Below are positions 53,914-61,624 of a stretch of DNA of 64,000 nucleotides, one piece after another. Under the pieces are notes generated by a model that worked only from the letters and a program-made list of their open reading frames with translations, was not told the origin of the DNA and ran no database searches. The first letter of the stretch is position 1, and every line of letters starts with the position of its first letter. This stretch comes from Methanovulcanius yangii (GTDB taxonomy: Archaea; Halobacteriota; Methanomicrobia; Methanomicrobiales; Methanomicrobiaceae). The stretch spans positions 983,780 through 1,047,779 of the forward strand of contig NZ_LTBL01000001.1 in NCBI RefSeq assembly GCF_018687785.1, written 5' to 3'. A program made the position numbers and the translations under genes.

Positions 53914-54150
53914 ATGGTAAACAGCATTGTTCTCCCGATCAAAAAAGTCTTCGCTCTGGTTGATTCTCAGATTATTGTTGAGATAAAGGACGATGCGCGT
54001 ACACTCAAGGGACGCCTGGTTGCGGTTGACGAACACCTGAATGTACAGATGGACCAGACCACGGAGTATGTTGACGGTCAGCGTGGACGCACCCTTGGAA
54101 CCGTTGTTATCCGCGGCAGCAATATCCTGACTATTGCACCGGAACTCTGA
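53914..54150 (+). CDS. LSm/Sm-like archaeal RNA-binding protein
   Basis: A 78-residue Sm-fold protein. Sm1 is VEIKDDARTLKGRLVAVDEHLNVQMDQ (seen in pieces) and Sm2 is GTVVIRGSNILTI. It forms rings that bind U-rich RNA. It is followed 7 nt later by a winged-helix gene, so they may be co-transcribed. Confidence 0.93.
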   Translation: MVNSIVLPIKKVFALVDSQIIVEIKDDARTLKGRLVAVDEHLNVQMDQTTEYVDGQRGRTLGTVVIRGSNILTIAPEL

Positions 54151-54157
54151 ATGTCAT

Positions 54158-54499
54158 ATGCCTGAACTTGCAGAAGAAGCCCTCAAGGTTATACAGTCGT
54201 ACCCGGAAGGAGTACTCCAGAGTGAACTCTGGAAACTCCTTGATATTGACAGCCGCAAATGTTCGCGGGTCGTAAAAAAACTCGTTGATGACGAACGTGT
54301 GGAACGCATTGAGTATCGAAAGGACGGGATAAAAACATACGTCATCAAGGCGAAACGTCCCGCGGTCGACCCCTCCCTCCTCCTTGCAGGTGGCGAACTT
54401 CTCCCCTGCATCTGTTGTGAGGAAGAATGCGAGGTCCAGGTCTGCCCGTACCTTCTCGACTGGATTTATCAGCTGGCAATCGAAGAGTTTGAAGAATAA
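54158..54499 (+). CDS. Winged-helix protein with Cys-rich C terminus
   Basis: A 113-residue protein. The wHTH (LKVIQSYPEGVLQSELWKLL, recognition helix DSRKCSRVVKKLVDD, wing VERIEYRKDG) is followed by a Cys-rich tail (CICCEEECEVQVCPYLLDW). The tail could bind zinc or an iron-sulfur cluster. It is probably a redox- or metal-responsive regulator (inference). The start at ATG 54158 follows the LSm stop. Confidence 0.8.
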   Translation: MPELAEEALKVIQSYPEGVLQSELWKLLDIDSRKCSRVVKKLVDDERVERIEYRKDGIKTYVIKAKRPAVDPSLLLAGGELLPCICCEEECEVQVCPYLLDWIYQLAIEEFEE

Positions 54500-54565
54500 C
54501 AGGATGTTCTCCTTCAAAGAGTTTGAAGAATAACCTTATCCATTCTTCATCCAATCATATTTTCT

Positions 54566-55063
54566 GTGAATTCCTTTCGGGAGCGGGCAGCATCGCATAT
54601 TGAGGCGACGCTCATACTTGTTGCCATTACGGTCATCCTCGCACTTCTCGTTCTGCTCATTCCCATTCATTTCCCCGTATTTTCCCTGCCCGAAGAGCCA
54701 CCGGTTGTCTTTGCCATCACAAAAATCACCAGTGACCCGCCCGATTATGAGAGCAGAATCTATCTGACCCACGTGGGGGATACGGCATTTCCCAATGCCC
54801 CTCTCTGTGCAGAAATATATATCGACGGGAAACGGGTTCCCTGCGTCATAACAACACTTCGCACCACCGATTTCATAGCAACACATCATTACGGGGTGCA
54901 GACTCTCAAGGGTCCCGGGGGACAGGATGCGACATGGGAGCCCCGGGAAATGCTCCGGATTGATCTCTCCGACGGGACAATTCGCCCCGGCGATGCGGTA
55001 AGGGTTGACATCCTGACAAGTGAAGATGACTCGCTCGTCTCACGGGACACAGCAACGGCCTGA
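54566..55063 (+). CDS. Archaeal type IV pilin-like protein
   Basis: A 165-residue protein starting with GTG. The N terminus has a charged lead (RERAASHIEA) then a hydrophobic helix LILVAITVILALLVLLIP, the archaeal pilin/archaellin N-terminal pattern processed by class III signal peptidase. The rest is a beta-rich extracellular domain. It is the first gene of a short cluster with a zinc-ribbon membrane protein and AglJ-type glycosyltransferase. Confidence 0.75.
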   Translation: MNSFRERAASHIEATLILVAITVILALLVLLIPIHFPVFSLPEEPPVVFAITKITSDPPDYESRIYLTHVGDTAFPNAPLCAEIYIDGKRVPCVITTLRTTDFIATHHYGVQTLKGPGGQDATWEPREMLRIDLSDGTIRPGDAVRVDILTSEDDSLVSRDTATA

Positions 55064-55128
55064 TGATTCCCGAAAATGGCACCGATCCATACTATCATTA
55101 TTTTCCAGGATGCAATTCTGAGGCAGAC

Positions 55129-55497
55129 ATGCAGATAAATTTTAAGCGGTACGGTCTCTATCTGGTGCGGTGGCAACTATCCACTCCCATTCTCGCAGGA
55201 GTTGGTATTATTCTTGTTTCGATGGGCCAGCTGGCTTCAGCCATCATTGCCAACCTCATCGGAGGACTGATCTTTTTCTGGGTGGACCAGTTCATTTTTA
55301 CTTCACATGCTCTCGATTCCCAATGGGAAGTAAAGGAGAACATTACCTGTGTCGATTGTGGAAAGACCGCCCGCGGATACCGGCTTGTGCGCACAAAGGA
55401 CTATGACCGGACTGATGATCCCGAACCTGAATTCAGGTGTGAAGCATGCTCGATCAAAAAATCGGATGAGCTGAAAGAACAGGGATTCAATCATTAA
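55129..55497 (+). CDS. Membrane protein with C-terminal zinc ribbon
   Basis: A 122-residue protein. Two hydrophobic helices (TPILAGVGIILVSMGQLAS and IIANLIGGLIFFWVDQFIF) precede a zinc ribbon (ITCVDCGKTARG, then FRCEACSIKK). The start ATG 55129 follows GAGG at 5-nt spacing. ATG 55063, overlapping the upstream stop (TGATG), would add 22 residues and remains possible. The function is unknown; a GtrA-like membrane scaffold is a distant alternative. Confidence 0.7.
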   Translation: MQINFKRYGLYLVRWQLSTPILAGVGIILVSMGQLASAIIANLIGGLIFFWVDQFIFTSHALDSQWEVKENITCVDCGKTARGYRLVRTKDYDRTDDPEPEFRCEACSIKKSDELKEQGFNH

Positions 55498-55571
55498 CTC
55501 TTCTGATTTTCCCCTTTTTACTCCCTGTATATAAAAGAGCTTATGAATGTGAATATCGAAGCTATAGGATA

Positions 55572-56504
55572 ATGGCTATTGATCGTGATCAGGTCTGTAT
55601 CTTCATCCCGACCCTGAACGAGGAGCCGACTATCGGCAGCCTGGTGAAGGAATTCATGGATATCGGGTATTCCCATGTTTTCGTAATGGACGGGAACAGT
55701 TCTGACAATACCCTCGAAACAGCCCGTGCAGCGGGCGCCGAGGTCACGATCCAGGAGGGAAAAGGAAAGGGTGCGGCAATAATCGAGAGCGTCCCCCTCT
55801 TTTCCCGCCCATATATTCTTATGCTTGACGGGGACGGCACCTACCTTCCCGAAGATGCCGACAAGATGATAGCACCCCTCTTTGAGGGGTATGATCATGT
55901 CATCGGCAACCGCCTTGTCGCACCCGACAAGGGGGCTCTGTCACGTCTCAACCTCTTTGGCAACCGCATCATCAACGAGATGTTCAGGATAGTGCACGGT
56001 AGGCATCTCGGGGACATCCTGTCCGGATATCGCGCCTTCACCCTCAAAGGAATGAAGGAGATGAGGCTGACCGAGCCCGGTTTTGTAATTGAGACCGAGA
56101 TGGCGGTGGAATCTCTCCGCAATGAACAGAAGGTAAAGATTGTTCCGGTGAGCTATGTCAGCCGCCCGGGAACCCCCACGAAACTCCGGCCATTCCATGA
56201 TGGCGGAAAGATCATCGCTGCCCTCTACCGGCTCGCCCGGAGAAACAACCCGCTCTTTTATTTTGGCCTCATAGGGGGATTCATTTCCTGTGTCGGACTT
56301 GTCACCGGCCTGTATGTGGTATGGGAATGGTTCAGGGGCATTGAGCACCTTCCCCTGACGATCCTGACCGCGCTTCTCGTCATGGGCGGCATCCAGATCT
56401 TCATGTTCGGCATTCTGAGCGATATCATCTATGCCAATCAGCAGGAGCTAAGGAGCGAAATCCAGCACCTGCAAAACGAACTCTCTCAAAACGAACGCCG
56501 GTAA
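55572..56504 (+). CDS. aglJ: AglJ-like S-layer glycosyltransferase (GT2)
   Basis: A 310-residue glycosyltransferase. The GT2 domain has VCIFIPTLNEEPTIGSLV, VMDGNSSDNT, LDGDGTYLPED (DxD-like) and GNRLVAPDKGALSRLN. Two C-terminal membrane helices (PLFYFGLIGGFISCVGLV and HLPLTILTALLVMGGIQIF) anchor it. This architecture matches AglJ, which adds the first sugar to dolichol phosphate in archaeal N-glycosylation. Its 3' end overlaps the convergent aldolase gene by 19 nt. Confidence 0.88.
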   Translation: MAIDRDQVCIFIPTLNEEPTIGSLVKEFMDIGYSHVFVMDGNSSDNTLETARAAGAEVTIQEGKGKGAAIIESVPLFSRPYILMLDGDGTYLPEDADKMIAPLFEGYDHVIGNRLVAPDKGALSRLNLFGNRIINEMFRIVHGRHLGDILSGYRAFTLKGMKEMRLTEPGFVIETEMAVESLRNEQKVKIVPVSYVSRPGTPTKLRPFHDGGKIIAALYRLARRNNPLFYFGLIGGFISCVGLVTGLYVVWEWFRGIEHLPLTILTALLVMGGIQIFMFGILSDIIYANQQELRSEIQHLQNELSQNERR

Positions 56505-57016
56505 TAGAGGACCTTTGCCGCATGCTCGGTGATGGCCGTTAGAAGATAGGCCTTTTCAAGGGTTTCTGCGCAAGCAAAGGTTCCGTGCCCGCGTGCAATG
56601 ACGACAGGTGCGAGGACGGCTGCGGCACCGACATTTTCTGCCAGTACTTCGGTCCCGGGTTCCCCGTCAACAACAGGAATTGACGGCAAAAACATCTTTC
56701 CCTCACTGTCAATCGGATTGATTGCATCCCCTGTGAAAGAGGCCGCAACAGTCACCGGGGGATGAGCATGAACAATTGCCGTAGCTGCTGTTGCCTCATA
56801 GATCTTCTGGTGGACACGGTACTCGCTCGAGGCCCCTTCTCCCGGACCCTTCAGCCACGAAACCTCAGCCAGTTCACCCGGGTTATCGAGAAAAGAGCCG
56901 CTTGCCGTAATGAAAAATCCTCCATCGTACCTGACACTCATGTTCCCAAAATTCCCGCTCAGGAGGCCCTCCATGATAAGCCTCTTTCCTATTCGTTCAA
57001 ATTCCGGATCCTGCAT
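56486..57016 (-). CDS. Class II aldolase (fuculose-1-phosphate aldolase-like)
   Basis: A 176-residue class II aldolase. The zinc triad is in IVHAHPPVTVA and VIARGHGTFA, and GNFGNMSVRY plus FITASGSFLDN form the phosphate loop. In methanogens a FucA homologue makes lactaldehyde for coenzyme F420 synthesis, a plausible role here (known for Methanocaldococcus, inferred here). ATG 57016 fits. It overlaps the endonuclease III-like gene by 28 nt. Confidence 0.88.
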   Translation of the reverse strand: MQDPEFERIGKRLIMEGLLSGNFGNMSVRYDGGFFITASGSFLDNPGELAEVSWLKGPGEGASSEYRVHQKIYEATAATAIVHAHPPVTVAASFTGDAINPIDSEGKMFLPSIPVVDGEPGTEVLAENVGAAAVLAPVVIARGHGTFACAETLEKAYLLTAITEHAAKVLYYRRSF

Positions 57017-57621
57017 TCCTCGCACCTCCTTCGTGCGCACATCTCCTTGGCGTATTCCACAAACCATGCATGACATAACCTGTGTGCATCATTGTCGGGA
57101 GGGAGTGCTGATTCGAAGAGTGATTTCAGCTCGTTTCCGCGCTCCCTGATACCCGCACATGCGCATATACGATGGGTGTAGGCATCGATGACAAAGGATG
57201 CTCTCAGAAAGCAGTAACAGAGTATGCTGTCTGCGGTCTCGGGCCCGACACCATTGATATCCAGAAGAAACGAACGGAGCCTTCCGGTCTTCATTTCCCC
57301 AAGGACGCTGAGGCCGCCCCCCTCCTGTACCCGGGATGCCAGAGCCTTCAGGCGCCGTGTCTTGATCCTGAAAAACCCGGTACATCTGATGGCCGCCTCA
57401 ATATCCTCATCGGCCGATGCAGCAATCCCTTCAAGGGAACATATATTCCTCTCCTTCAGATTGACGAGGGCATTTTCCACGTTCTCCCAGCGCGTCTGCT
57501 GGGTCAGGACGGCCCCAATCATTACCTCTTCCGGAGTCCCCGGCCACCATGCAATATCCCCGTACCGCTTTTCCAGGTCGAGGATAACATTGCGGGCTCT
57601 TTGTATTGATGACGATGCCAT
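56989..57621 (-). CDS. Endonuclease III-related protein (HhH-GPD, COG2231)
   Basis: A 210-residue DNA glycosylase-like protein. The helix-hairpin-helix is LLDINGVGPETADSIL with the catalytic Asp region FVIDAYTHRI. VMIGAVLTQQTRWENVENAL is typical of HhH-GPD proteins. The C-terminal Cys residues (EMCARRRCEECRI) resemble an iron-sulfur loop. The substrate lesion is unknown. It lies 17 nt downstream of thioredoxin on the same strand orientation relative to transcription. Confidence 0.85.
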   Translation of the reverse strand: MASSSIQRARNVILDLEKRYGDIAWWPGTPEEVMIGAVLTQQTRWENVENALVNLKERNICSLEGIAASADEDIEAAIRCTGFFRIKTRRLKALASRVQEGGGLSVLGEMKTGRLRSFLLDINGVGPETADSILCYCFLRASFVIDAYTHRICACAGIRERGNELKSLFESALPPDNDAHRLCHAWFVEYAKEMCARRRCEECRIRNLNE

Positions 57622-57638
57622 AGAAGGCCAAAAGAAAA

Positions 57639-57908
57639 TTATTGGAGTGGTTCAAGGAGCCTTTTCAGCGTCTCTGCCGGCGTTACCCCTTCAAGTCGCT
57701 CCTTGACCTCCCCGTCTTTTTCAATGACGAGGGTCGGAACAACCTGTATTCCATACTTGCGGGCAAGATCCATGTTCTGATCGACATCGATTTTTTTTAT
57801 CTCGACGGCATCACCCATCATTTCCTTCAGCTTTTCAAGTTCAGGCGTCTGCATCTTGCACGGACCGCACCATTCAGCGTAAAAATCCATCAGCACTGGT
57901 TTTGCCAT
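57639..57908 (-). CDS. trxA: Thioredoxin
   Basis: An 89-residue minimal thioredoxin with the active site EWCGPCKMQTPE and the cis-Pro loop GIQVVPTLVIEKDGE. It reduces disulfides in the cytosol. It is shorter than bacterial Trx (about 105 residues) but matches archaeal small thioredoxin/glutaredoxin-like forms. It is transcribed toward the EndoIII-like gene. Confidence 0.93.
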   Translation of the reverse strand: MAKPVLMDFYAEWCGPCKMQTPELEKLKEMMGDAVEIKKIDVDQNMDLARKYGIQVVPTLVIEKDGEVKERLEGVTPAETLKRLLEPLQ

Positions 57909-57978
57909 GTGGTTTCCTCACCACTTGTTCGGCGAAAAGAGGTATAAGTATTTTGGAGAGAGAAATCCATCGAGGTTC

Positions 57979-59493
57979 TCAGGATTTTTCTCCAGGGTTG
58001 CGTGAGAGAATTGCCATGATAATTTTTCCATAGGCAGGTCGTGTCACCAGCACTCCGATGAGGACACCAAGGATGGTGATGATGGCAAATCCCTTCAGGT
58101 TGGCAAGGTCCATAAGCGCAAGAGGGAGCATCGCAATGATCGTGGTCAGCGCAGAGACCATGATGATGCCGAGCGCACGGTCGAACCGTTTCATGTAGAG
58201 CGTCTGGGACGGTACCCGACCCTCATGGAGGACCTCGTCGGTGATGATCACAAGCTGGTCAATCCCCGTCCCCAATACTGCTATCAGACCGGCAATACTG
58301 GCAAGGTCCAGCTGCTGGAGATAAACCGCAATACCGAGAAGGATGATGATCTCTGCAATGTTCGTTCCTATCATCGGCAGCACAATCGCGGGTTCACGGT
58401 ACCAGTAATAGACCAGTCCCCCAACTCCCACCAGTGCAAAGAGACCGGCAAGCACGCACATAAACTTGAAATAGTCCCCAAGCGTCGCAGGGACGGTACC
58501 CGACCCTGCGATAGTCACATCGACCGGGAGCGCTCCGGCGCGAAGATGGATCTCAAGGGTCTTTGCATCTTCCAATCCCTGGTCACCGGCACCGGTAGTG
58601 GCACGCAGTTCCCGGACAGGGCTTCCCTGGAGCTGAGCGGCAAGTTCAGGGTTAAGGCTTGCGCTGTAGACGACTTCGTCGTCCAGCAGCATCATGATCG
58701 GATGCATATCGGGATTCGATGTTGCCCCATAGGTGACGGCAGCCGTACGGAATGCCGCAGCACCCTCCTCATTGAGAGTAAATCCAACCCCCCAGAGGTC
58801 ACTTCCAACCGGATACCGGGACGGCGGCGAAACACTTGTGATGGTGTCGCCATAGAGCACATGCTCGGTCTCGTTGCCCGACGCCTGTATTCTGATCTCG
58901 AATTTCCCCTGCGAACCTACGATCTCCTGTGCGGTCGTGATGTCGACACCCGCAAGTTCGAGGCGAATGTACTGGGTAACACCATTCAGCCCGGTCAGGG
59001 TATTGATACGGGCATCCTTTGTCCCGATGCCATTTACCTTCTCCTCCAGGATCAGCTTGACCTGATCCGCGGTCTCCTCAGAGACCCCCTGTTCATAGGT
59101 AATTATGGTTGCCCCAAATTCCTCGAATACCGGGACCAGTTCCTCACGGGTAAACGGTTCTCGTATTTCCAGCCTGTCCTCTTCGATGAGGTATACCTCG
59201 GCATCGAGTGCACTGCGAAGGTTTGCAGCGAGATTTTCAGGATTTCCATCCGTATCGAACCGTATGACCTCCGACTGGAAGGAGAGCTGTATCCACGAAC
59301 CCCCCTCCAGGTCCAGCCCGAGCTGGAGATTCCCCGTCGGCCCGTTCTGGATGCCGGGAGGGACAACATATATGCTGACAAGTGAGAAGATCACCAGTCC
59401 GACCATGAGGAGAACACGCCAGTCTTTGAGTGTGCGGGCCATGGTCGCCTCCTCTTCTTTCGGCCGCTCCTGAACCTTTGATTTCCGTTTCAT
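57979..59493 (-). CDS. secD: Protein translocase subunit SecD
   Basis: A 504-residue export factor. The first helix (WRVLLMVGLVIFSLVSIYVV) is followed by a large extracytoplasmic region beginning LQLGLDLEGGSWIQL. Five C-terminal helices include GTGIDQLVIITDEVLHEG and IIAMLPLALMDLANLKGFAI. With SecF it helps drive and release exported proteins. Its ATG overlaps the secF stop (ATGA). Confidence 0.95.
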   Translation of the reverse strand: MKRKSKVQERPKEEEATMARTLKDWRVLLMVGLVIFSLVSIYVVPPGIQNGPTGNLQLGLDLEGGSWIQLSFQSEVIRFDTDGNPENLAANLRSALDAEVYLIEEDRLEIREPFTREELVPVFEEFGATIITYEQGVSEETADQVKLILEEKVNGIGTKDARINTLTGLNGVTQYIRLELAGVDITTAQEIVGSQGKFEIRIQASGNETEHVLYGDTITSVSPPSRYPVGSDLWGVGFTLNEEGAAAFRTAAVTYGATSNPDMHPIMMLLDDEVVYSASLNPELAAQLQGSPVRELRATTGAGDQGLEDAKTLEIHLRAGALPVDVTIAGSGTVPATLGDYFKFMCVLAGLFALVGVGGLVYYWYREPAIVLPMIGTNIAEIIILLGIAVYLQQLDLASIAGLIAVLGTGIDQLVIITDEVLHEGRVPSQTLYMKRFDRALGIIMVSALTTIIAMLPLALMDLANLKGFAIITILGVLIGVLVTRPAYGKIIMAILSRNPGEKS

Positions 59494-60344
59494 TTCCTCT
59501 CACCCCCTACATACCATTTCAGGATGCCGGCATTCAGAAGCCAGGTGTTCATAAGGTCGATGACGAGACCAATCAGGAGAACGATGGAGATGTCACGTAT
59601 GACATCAATCTGGCCAATCCAGGACACGACAAACATCATGAATACAGCGGCAAGGGTCGTTGAAGTCATTGTGATCCCGGTCCTGAATGCACCTTCCATC
59701 TTTTCGTCGAAACGCCCCTTGCGTTTGAGAACCTTGGATGTCATCAGAATATCGCTGTCGACGGAATACCCGATGAGCATCAAAAGGGCCGCAGTCGTCC
59801 CCAGTGAAAGGGAGATCCCCGCAACATCCATCACGGCAGCCGTTATGGCAATATCGGAGAGCGCAGAGAGCACTACCGCGACAGAGGGGACAAATGACTT
59901 GAAGACGATGAATACCACCACTGCCATGCCGGCAAAGGAGAACAGAAGCGCCCACAGGGCCTGTTTCTGAAGGGTCTTCCCAAAGGTCTCCCCGATCTGG
60001 TCAATTTTTGTCTCGGCATACCGCTCATCGATGAGGGTAGAGAGGCCGAGGAACTGCTCATCAGGCATATTTTCAAAGACCAGATAAAATCCTCCGCTCA
60101 CCCCCTCCCCTATGCTCTTGAGAGGATAATCCGCAAAATACGCCTGAATCTCCTCAGCGGAATCTCCAGTCGCCGGGATGGTAACGGCAACGCCTCCCGC
60201 AAAGTCAATTCCGGGGTCGACCGGCATCCCGGTCATGAGGGTATTTCCACCCAGAAAGAGAAGAGCGACGATCAACAGCGCGAGAGGTAAAGCAACCATC
60301 TGCTTCACCGGGTAACGGTTGATGTCATACTTCAGTAATTTCAT
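59490..60344 (-). CDS. secF: Protein translocase subunit SecF
   Basis: A 284-residue, six-helix protein with PVDPGIDFAGGVAVTIP (SecF/SecD DLRGG-like motif), ALSDIAITAAVMDVAG and LMLIGYSVDSDILM. ATG 60344 (MKLLKYDINRYPVKQ) is preferred; an ATG eight codons upstream at 60368 also exists, and the TTTTAA just upstream of it gives better leaderless spacing to 60344. secF precedes secD, the archaeal order. Confidence 0.94.
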   Translation of the reverse strand: MKLLKYDINRYPVKQMVALPLALLIVALLFLGGNTLMTGMPVDPGIDFAGGVAVTIPATGDSAEEIQAYFADYPLKSIGEGVSGGFYLVFENMPDEQFLGLSTLIDERYAETKIDQIGETFGKTLQKQALWALLFSFAGMAVVVFIVFKSFVPSVAVVLSALSDIAITAAVMDVAGISLSLGTTAALLMLIGYSVDSDILMTSKVLKRKGRFDEKMEGAFRTGITMTSTTLAAVFMMFVVSWIGQIDVIRDISIVLLIGLVIDLMNTWLLNAGILKWYVGGERK

Positions 60345-60520
60345 GTGCACATATATTCGCTGTGACATCGATTAAAAGGTGATGCCTGAACACACGGGAT
60401 CTGAATGAGAACGATTCGCATTCATGGCATTTTATACCCGATTAGCGCCCCTCTACGCCTTGTTTCAAGGATTTTTCCCTTACATGAAAATAAATGATAA
60501 ATCATGATAGAATTAGAAAT

Positions 60521-60530
60521 GGTTAAATAC
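60521..60530 (+). promoter_or_regulatory. TATA box for the DUF2551 gene
   Basis: ggttaaatac lies about 27 nt before ATG 60552, which predicts a leaderless mRNA. Confidence 0.45.
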
Positions 60531-60551
60531 AATTCAGATAAATGAGCGTGT

Positions 60552-60866
60552 ATGAGATCAGCGGCCGATCTGAAAAAGGAGATAGAACGCCGTCTTAAAG
60601 CATATCTCAAGCGCGATAAAAATGGTATCCGCCACGAGCTGCTCACGATCTTTGTTCATACAAAGTCGCTGAGCATTGCACGGACACACGAGCTCTTGGC
60701 TGCCAAATTCAGCGTGAGCATCCAGTCCGTGGCGTCAATGGTAGGCACCATTGCCTCAAAAATCGGCATTCTCCGCATTATAAAGGACAAAGACAATGCG
60801 ACGGCCATCTATGAACTGAAGGATCAATACACCGACCTGGTCCGCAAAATGGTCGGTACAGTCTGA
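60552..60866 (+). CDS. DUF2551 regulator-like protein
   Basis: A 104-residue archaeal DUF2551 protein. DLKKEIERRLKAYLKRDKNG leads into a winged-helix-like region (SIARTHELLAAKFSVSIQSV, ASMVGTIASKIGILRIIKDKDN). It is likely a small DNA-binding regulator. The ATG is probably leaderless. Confidence 0.85.
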   Translation: MRSAADLKKEIERRLKAYLKRDKNGIRHELLTIFVHTKSLSIARTHELLAAKFSVSIQSVASMVGTIASKIGILRIIKDKDNATAIYELKDQYTDLVRKMVGTV

Positions 60867-60917
60867 ACAACCACTAACATAACCTATTTTTATTCATATC
60901 ATCAACAATTCTACAGA

Positions 60918-61187
60918 ATGTTCACCGATAATGACAACACAACCACGGAGCACCAGATTATTGTCTCCGAAGAGGTTGAATCATATGTCAGGGAACGGAA
61001 TACGGATTTCCGTGTCTGTACATCATGCGGCGGACCGATTCTTCTTTCCACAACGGTAAAACCTCCAAAATCCTCGGATTATGAAATTTATATAGGGGAG
61101 AACATCATCTATGTCTCCATGTACCAGGCGCGGTATCTGGACAGGATAGAGATGGATATGGTACCGATGTACTGTGACTACCTGTGA
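60918..61187 (+). CDS. Conserved hypothetical protein with CxxC (89 aa)
   Basis: An 89-residue protein with CTSCGGPILLSTTVKPPKSS and a C-terminal beta segment YEIYIGENIIYVSMYQARYL. The CxxC alone could bind zinc with a partner or a second chain. Not recognised beyond being methanogen-like. It lies between DUF2551 and archease. Confidence 0.6.
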   Translation: MFTDNDNTTTEHQIIVSEEVESYVRERNTDFRVCTSCGGPILLSTTVKPPKSSDYEIYIGENIIYVSMYQARYLDRIEMDMVPMYCDYL

Positions 61188-61209
61188 TCAGGACAGAGGG
61201 TAGAGAGCG

Positions 61210-61617
61210 GTGCCATTTATTGAACGGGATCATACAGCAGACATTCTTATGCATGTCTGGGGAGCATCAAGGGAAGAACTGTTCAGAGAAGCGGCTGCAG
61301 CCCTCTTCTCGATCATGTTCCCCTCCTCCATGCCACGAGATGCCCACCAGACCATTGTATGTGAGGCAGATTCAGATGAGGCACTCCTCAGTACCTTCCT
61401 CTCCGAGATACTCTTCTTTGCCGAAGTGGAATGTGAAGGATATGCCTCGGCTGATGTCCATCTCGATGGTACCACTCTGAAGGCGGATCTTTATGGAGAA
61501 CCATATGACAGGGACCGTCACTCAGGTGGAACAGAGGTGAAGGGGATATCGCGCTCAGGGATGAAGATTGAAAAGACGCAGAGAGGATACGAGACAGATA
61601 TTCTCTTTGATGTGTGA
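61210..61617 (+). CDS. Archease
   Basis: A 135-residue archease starting at GTG. The DHTADILMHVWG motif and acidic metal-ligand residues (conserved Asp near start and DILFDV at C terminus) are present. Archease activates RtcB, accelerating guanylylation and broadening NTP use. The rtcB gene starts 7 nt after its stop. Confidence 0.92.
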   Translation: MPFIERDHTADILMHVWGASREELFREAAAALFSIMFPSSMPRDAHQTIVCEADSDEALLSTFLSEILFFAEVECEGYASADVHLDGTTLKADLYGEPYDRDRHSGGTEVKGISRSGMKIEKTQRGYETDILFDV

Positions 61618-61624
61618 GGGAAGA

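Noticed and set aside
58225-59385. Plus-strand open frame of 386 codons
   Set aside because: It is antisense to secD and has no recognisable domain.
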